From the NCBI GenBank assembly GCA_024138025.1, contig JAMXBD010004340.1, positions 1 to 64,000 on the forward strand: DNA of 64,000 bases, read 5' to 3'. This document shows positions 59,977-64,000 of the stretch, piece by piece (within the stretch, counting starts at the first letter, position 1; every line of letters begins with the position of its first letter). This DNA is from Combretum micranthum (lineage: Eukaryota > Streptophyta > Magnoliopsida > Myrtales > Combretaceae). A program made the position numbers and the translations under genes. The notes beneath the pieces are model-generated. The model searched no databases. It was not told the DNA's origin and worked only from the letters and a program-made list of their open reading frames with translations.

Positions 59977-61187
59977 TAGTGATTAACCTTCGGGAATACA
60001 ACTTAATCTAAAGGACTTCCGAGAACGTTGTCAGATATTAAACACTTATGAAAATCGACCTTAAATTAAGCCGCACCAACCAGACAAGTCATATAAGTAT
60101 AAAATATTAGTTTTTATTTTTGGCAATGGGGTAAACCGGAAGGTCAACCAAGGAACCTGAATCCCCAAAACTCCCAAGAAACTCCATACCTAGACTCGGC
60201 AATCTCGTATTCCTAAACCCAGGAGTTGGAACAAGAGGAAAAAGTGTAATTGGTTCGTATTAAGTCTAGGATACATTGGAAAGATGAGATCAATGAAATT
60301 TCGACCTATTCCTATCTGATCAGGGGCCAGTTTCGAAAGCGCGCTCTGAGATTCGAAATGTTAAGAATATGTTATTAATGCCGTTAGACTCATAATTCTA
60401 AAGGATCTCTAAGTTATTAGTTTTACAAATTTTCAAATGGCTAGAATTATCTGATGTTACAAATCTATTCGTATTCCGTTACTATCGGTAATTAGTAGTC
60501 TTCCAGCACGATTTAATATTATTAGTTACCTAGATTGTTGTTATTATTATTATTATTATTCTTATAAGATATACCCTAGTTCTCCTAGTGATCGGATAGT
60601 AATCGGACGAACTTTAGAAACCGGAGAACGAAACCCTATATTGTTCCAATTCCAGCTTAGTGAGAAGAGCCTAGAAACCCTAGATCCGGCTTTCCTTCGA
60701 TTTCATAATAAAAGAAGTTTTATAAAGTAAATGAACATGAATTATTGTTCTAAAGCATATTTTAAACCTTTGAAAGTTCCAAATTCGGAAATTTTTCAAT
60801 TCCGAGCCTTTCCGAGCTCAATTACGGAAAAGCGTGCCTCGGACCACGGATTCAGAAAAATGTTCCGGAATATTCATTAGAACCGTAATTTTATAAGGAT
60901 TCCAAAAATATCAATTTTATAATTTTTCGAGCTATAAAAAAATTACAGTTATAGCTTTTCCCGTGTTTTCGTTACAACCAGTAAAGTAGATGTCTTGTCT
61001 ACTATTCACAAGTACAACCTACACTAACACTACCCATACCTATTCTTACATCCTTACAACTACTCATTATATTTTCTTTTCCAAGAAAAATTTGTTCCCT
61101 AAATAATTATTACAAATATTACATTTTATTACTTAAAATTACAAATTCTATCAAAATTCAAACTCCTCTCTCCCTTCTACTCATGTT

Positions 61188-61277
61188 GGCCGGCGCCCCT
61201 CTCCCTCATTTTCCCCCTCATTCTTGTTTTATTTTACTCCTTTTATTCAATCAAACCCTAATCCACTTATTATATAA
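61188..61277 (+). promoter_or_regulatory. U3 core promoter of A3
   Basis: GGCCGGCGCCCC (61188-61199) and TATATAA (61271-61277), 72 bp apart. Confidence 0.55.
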
Positions 61278-61373
61278 GCTTATGTTCTCTCTCTCTTCTC
61301 ATTTTTCACTCTTTCAAAAATTTGTAAAAGGTTGAAAACCTCTCTTCCTCCTCCCTTCTATGCCGTGACACAC

Positions 61374-64000
61374 TGTAAACCCCCAAATTTTCAGAATCAG
61401 TTTAGCATAAAACCCTAAACCGGAAGTTAAACGGAACCCTAAAAGTCAACAAAACCCTAGTTTACCGTATCAAGCTAAATCCGGCATTTTTCGTTTTCTT
61501 TGGCCCTGAAAAACGAAGTTGGATTTATTAGCTAAAATAGTTCGTAATAACCATAGGTTTTATAAAAATTTCAGTTTCGTGAAATTCGGGTGTCCTTCGA
61601 ACCCGATCGGACACAGTTCTCGAAAAACGTGTCCGGAAGCCCTGAATAATAAAAATATTCCGAATACACCGTTGGACTCGTAAAAATATAAGTTTTCCAA
61701 AATATAAGTTTCGTAATTTTTCGATAAGTAAAAATAATAGATATAGCTATTATGCGTATTTTCTACTACCGGTACTTTAATTGTCATATCTACTTTACAT
61801 TACACTATTCATTACTATTCTACACTATTCATTTATCTTTACTTTTTCTTACACCTATTCTTATACTCTATATAACCTATAAACTTAACTTTTTACCTTT
61901 CCCATAACTTTATATACATCTACTTTACATATTACATCTTTTATTTTTCAAAAGTCAAAAATAAAAATCACCCCCCTCTCTATCCCACATGGCTGGCACC
62001 CCCCCTCTCTCTCCCCCCTCAATTTGTTTTAATTTTACTTTATTTTAATCACACAAAAGCCACTCCTCAATTTCCTATAAATACCCCCCTTCTCTTTCAC
62101 TTCTTTCACACTACTTTCTACACTAAAATTACTCTCTCAAAATCTCTCAAGAATTTCTCTCCAAGAAGTTCTTTCAAGAAGTCCTCTTTAGCTCATCTCC
62201 TTTAGGTAAAAAAAAATTCTTCAAGAAGTTTCCATGTTCATCTACTTAGTATGAACTTAATGTGTGTTTTCTAAAACCATGAAGGTTAAGAAAGCAACAA
62301 TAGGTTCATACTTTGTTTTTGTCCATAATCATAATTCCTCTATGTTCATGTTTCTTTTATTTCATCTCTTATGTTCATTTATGTCTCTTTTATGTTCATA
62401 ACTATCTACTATATTATATAGCTACATATACTATTTAGAGCATATAAGTCATGATCTTGCAATTTATTTACCTTTATGCAATTTATTTACTTCAATGCAT
62501 TTTATTTATTCCAAGTTGTTTTAAGACTAGACTCTAGTCTTAGACTTGTCCTCATCAAGTCAAAACAAGTTTTCTTCCTTTCATTTTATTTCATTATGGG
62601 ACTAGTTTACTTCTTAGTCCCAGGAGCCTTGAAAAAGCTAAGACTCCAATACTTGATTTATTATCTATGCTATTTTGTCTATTATTATCCTCATAATCAT
62701 GTTCGTTTAGATTGTTGTCCAAAAATTTTATTTTCTAAGATAATTAAACAAAAGAAGGATTTTTGTACTTGAAAATAAGTTTATGAAGCATAAAAAATAT
62801 AAGATAACAAAAATAAACTCAATCATTTTCATGATACAAAAAGAACTCACTATAATTTTATAAACTACTTTTGCTTTGAAAAGCTACTAAAATCTTTATT
62901 ATTCCACCTTGTTTTTCAAAAGAAAATATTTTGTTGATAAAAATGGTTCTTTTCATAAAAAGATAAATAAGATGAATGGCTAAGGAATTTTTTTCAAGAA
63001 AAGACCTTTACAAATAGGAAAAGGAAATCTATGATTTGAAAACAAAAATAAAGTTATTCATTTTCAAAGTTACAAGAGGAAATAATAATATTTTAGAAAC
63101 TAGTTTTCTACAAAAAGTTCTTAATTATTCCACATTATTTTTATAAAGAAAACAAATTTTCATGCATGGATGACTTTATGAAAAACATAAGATATAAGAA
63201 AAGAATGAGAAATTTCAAGTAAAGATTTTTGCAAAAACAAATGAACAAAGGAATTTGCGCAAGAAGAATGAATATGAAGAAAAGCATATTTCCTAAAAGA
63301 CTTCAAAATAGTATTAGAGTAACTTAGAAAGTGGAAATTTTATTTTCAAAAGTTACTTGGAAAGAGATAAATAAAACCAACATAAAACGTTTTTAGAAAA
63401 CAAGGAAAGCAAGGTATTCATTTCAAAGAAATTTACAAAAACAATTTCCGAAAAGCTTCAACCACATTGTTTTACCTAAGAAAAATAATTGGACAACAAG
63501 ACACTTGAGCATGCTTAAATATGAGTTATATAGTTATAAAAAGAGAATTTTTCAACTTATAGATAACTAAGTATTTATCAAACAAATTTTGATTTCTTGA
63601 ACCAAAGTTGTTTTTACTTGGAAATCCGTGGTGAATTTTGTCACTACTTTTTCAGAGCCTATATGGCCTTGTTTGTTGAATATAATTTTGGAAATGGGTA
63701 GATCTTTTCGAGTAGGTAGAAATCGGTATATTATATGTGCGATTCCGAGTTAAAATGACCAAGTTATGGCCATTTTAAGTTGGAACATTTTCATACATAC
63801 GAACTTTGACGTTTTTGACATTGTTTTGTCAAAATTCAAGAAAATCATCAAGAAAAACTCATTGTGGGTATTTTCTTTGGTTAGGTGACCCGAGGAAGGA
63901 TTCCTTTACCCAGAGAACTATTACGATTAAGTGGAGTGTGTGAACGACTCATCCGCTTAGAGGAATAGACGACAATGGCATCGTGAGTTTATTTCCATTA
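61374..64000 (+). mobile_element. LTR D3 inserted in A3, partial
   Basis: Starts TGTAAACCCC after CACAC (61369-61373). Nearly identical to D2 up to the window end, which corresponds to about 45330 of D2. Promoter at 61991-62083; core block at about 63693-63790. Confidence 0.9.
61991..62083 (+). promoter_or_regulatory. U3 core promoter of D3
   Basis: GGCTGGCACCCCC from 61991 and TATAAATA (62076-62083). Confidence 0.55.

Larger units (their letters stand above)
59977..64000 (+). mobile_element. LTR A3, 5'-truncated, with nested D3
   Basis: Collinear with A2 from about 41302 on; its first ~270 bp are lost in the deletion. D3 is inserted at 61374 at the same place as D2 in A2. The right end lies outside the window. 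Confidence 0.88.

Overview
This window looks like a gene-free, AT-rich, heterochromatic stretch of a flowering plant (probably eudicot) nuclear genome. I found no host gene, tRNA gene or rRNA gene. Almost every base belongs to LTR retrotransposons, mostly very long solo LTRs (3.5-4.9 kb) nested inside one another, each bounded by TG...CA ends and, where both sides are visible, a 5-bp target duplication. I call the LTR families A, B, D, E and F (my labels, plus G for a 52-bp stub). They are related: ends of the type TGTAARCCCC...GGGGCGTGACA and the same order of conserved internal blocks. Family A is shown to be an LTR by an adjacent initiator-tRNA-Met primer site and a polypurine tract; the others follow by homology.

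Left half (1-25654, mostly minus strand): D1 (1-7112) carries solo LTR B1 (2163-5683). D1 abuts E1 (7113-22307), which contains an 11.9-kb Athila-type Ty3/gypsy element (9934-21844, minus strand, tRNA-Asp primer site, gag-PR-RT-RNaseH-IN and an env-like remnant) and a Tourist-like MITE (21890-22120). Next come a head-to-head SINE-like foldback (22308-22611) and a truncated E2 (22612-25654).

Middle (25655-28801): an F-type fragment, a 52-bp stub of another LTR (G) and the start of E3, all minus strand.

Right half (28802-64000): an LTR-internal-LTR-internal-LTR array of family A, inserted in E3. LTR A1 is 28802-33405, internal copy 1 is 33406-41022 (with solo LTR B2), LTR A2 is 41023-49085 (with D2), internal copy 2 is 49086-59976 (with inverted B3, which itself holds inverted F1), and truncated LTR A3 runs from 59977 off the window (with D3). 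The internal region is about 4.1 kb: a gag-like reading frame and a decayed but recognisable RT-RNase H; no integrase was recognised.

The most interesting signal is not a gene. All these diverged LTR families share, in the transcribed part of the LTR, a pair of adjacent hairpins whose stems differ between families by compensating changes while the loops (GGGYGYAA-like and CCGG) stay fixed. They also share a roughly 90-bp core block, a palindrome TAAGC...GCTTA, and a GC-rich box about 75 bp upstream of the TATA box. This suggests a conserved structured leader RNA, possibly for genome dimerisation or packaging. The Athila element separately carries TACAC...GTGTA palindromes both upstream of its TATA box and in a 63-bp tandem array in its 3' region.
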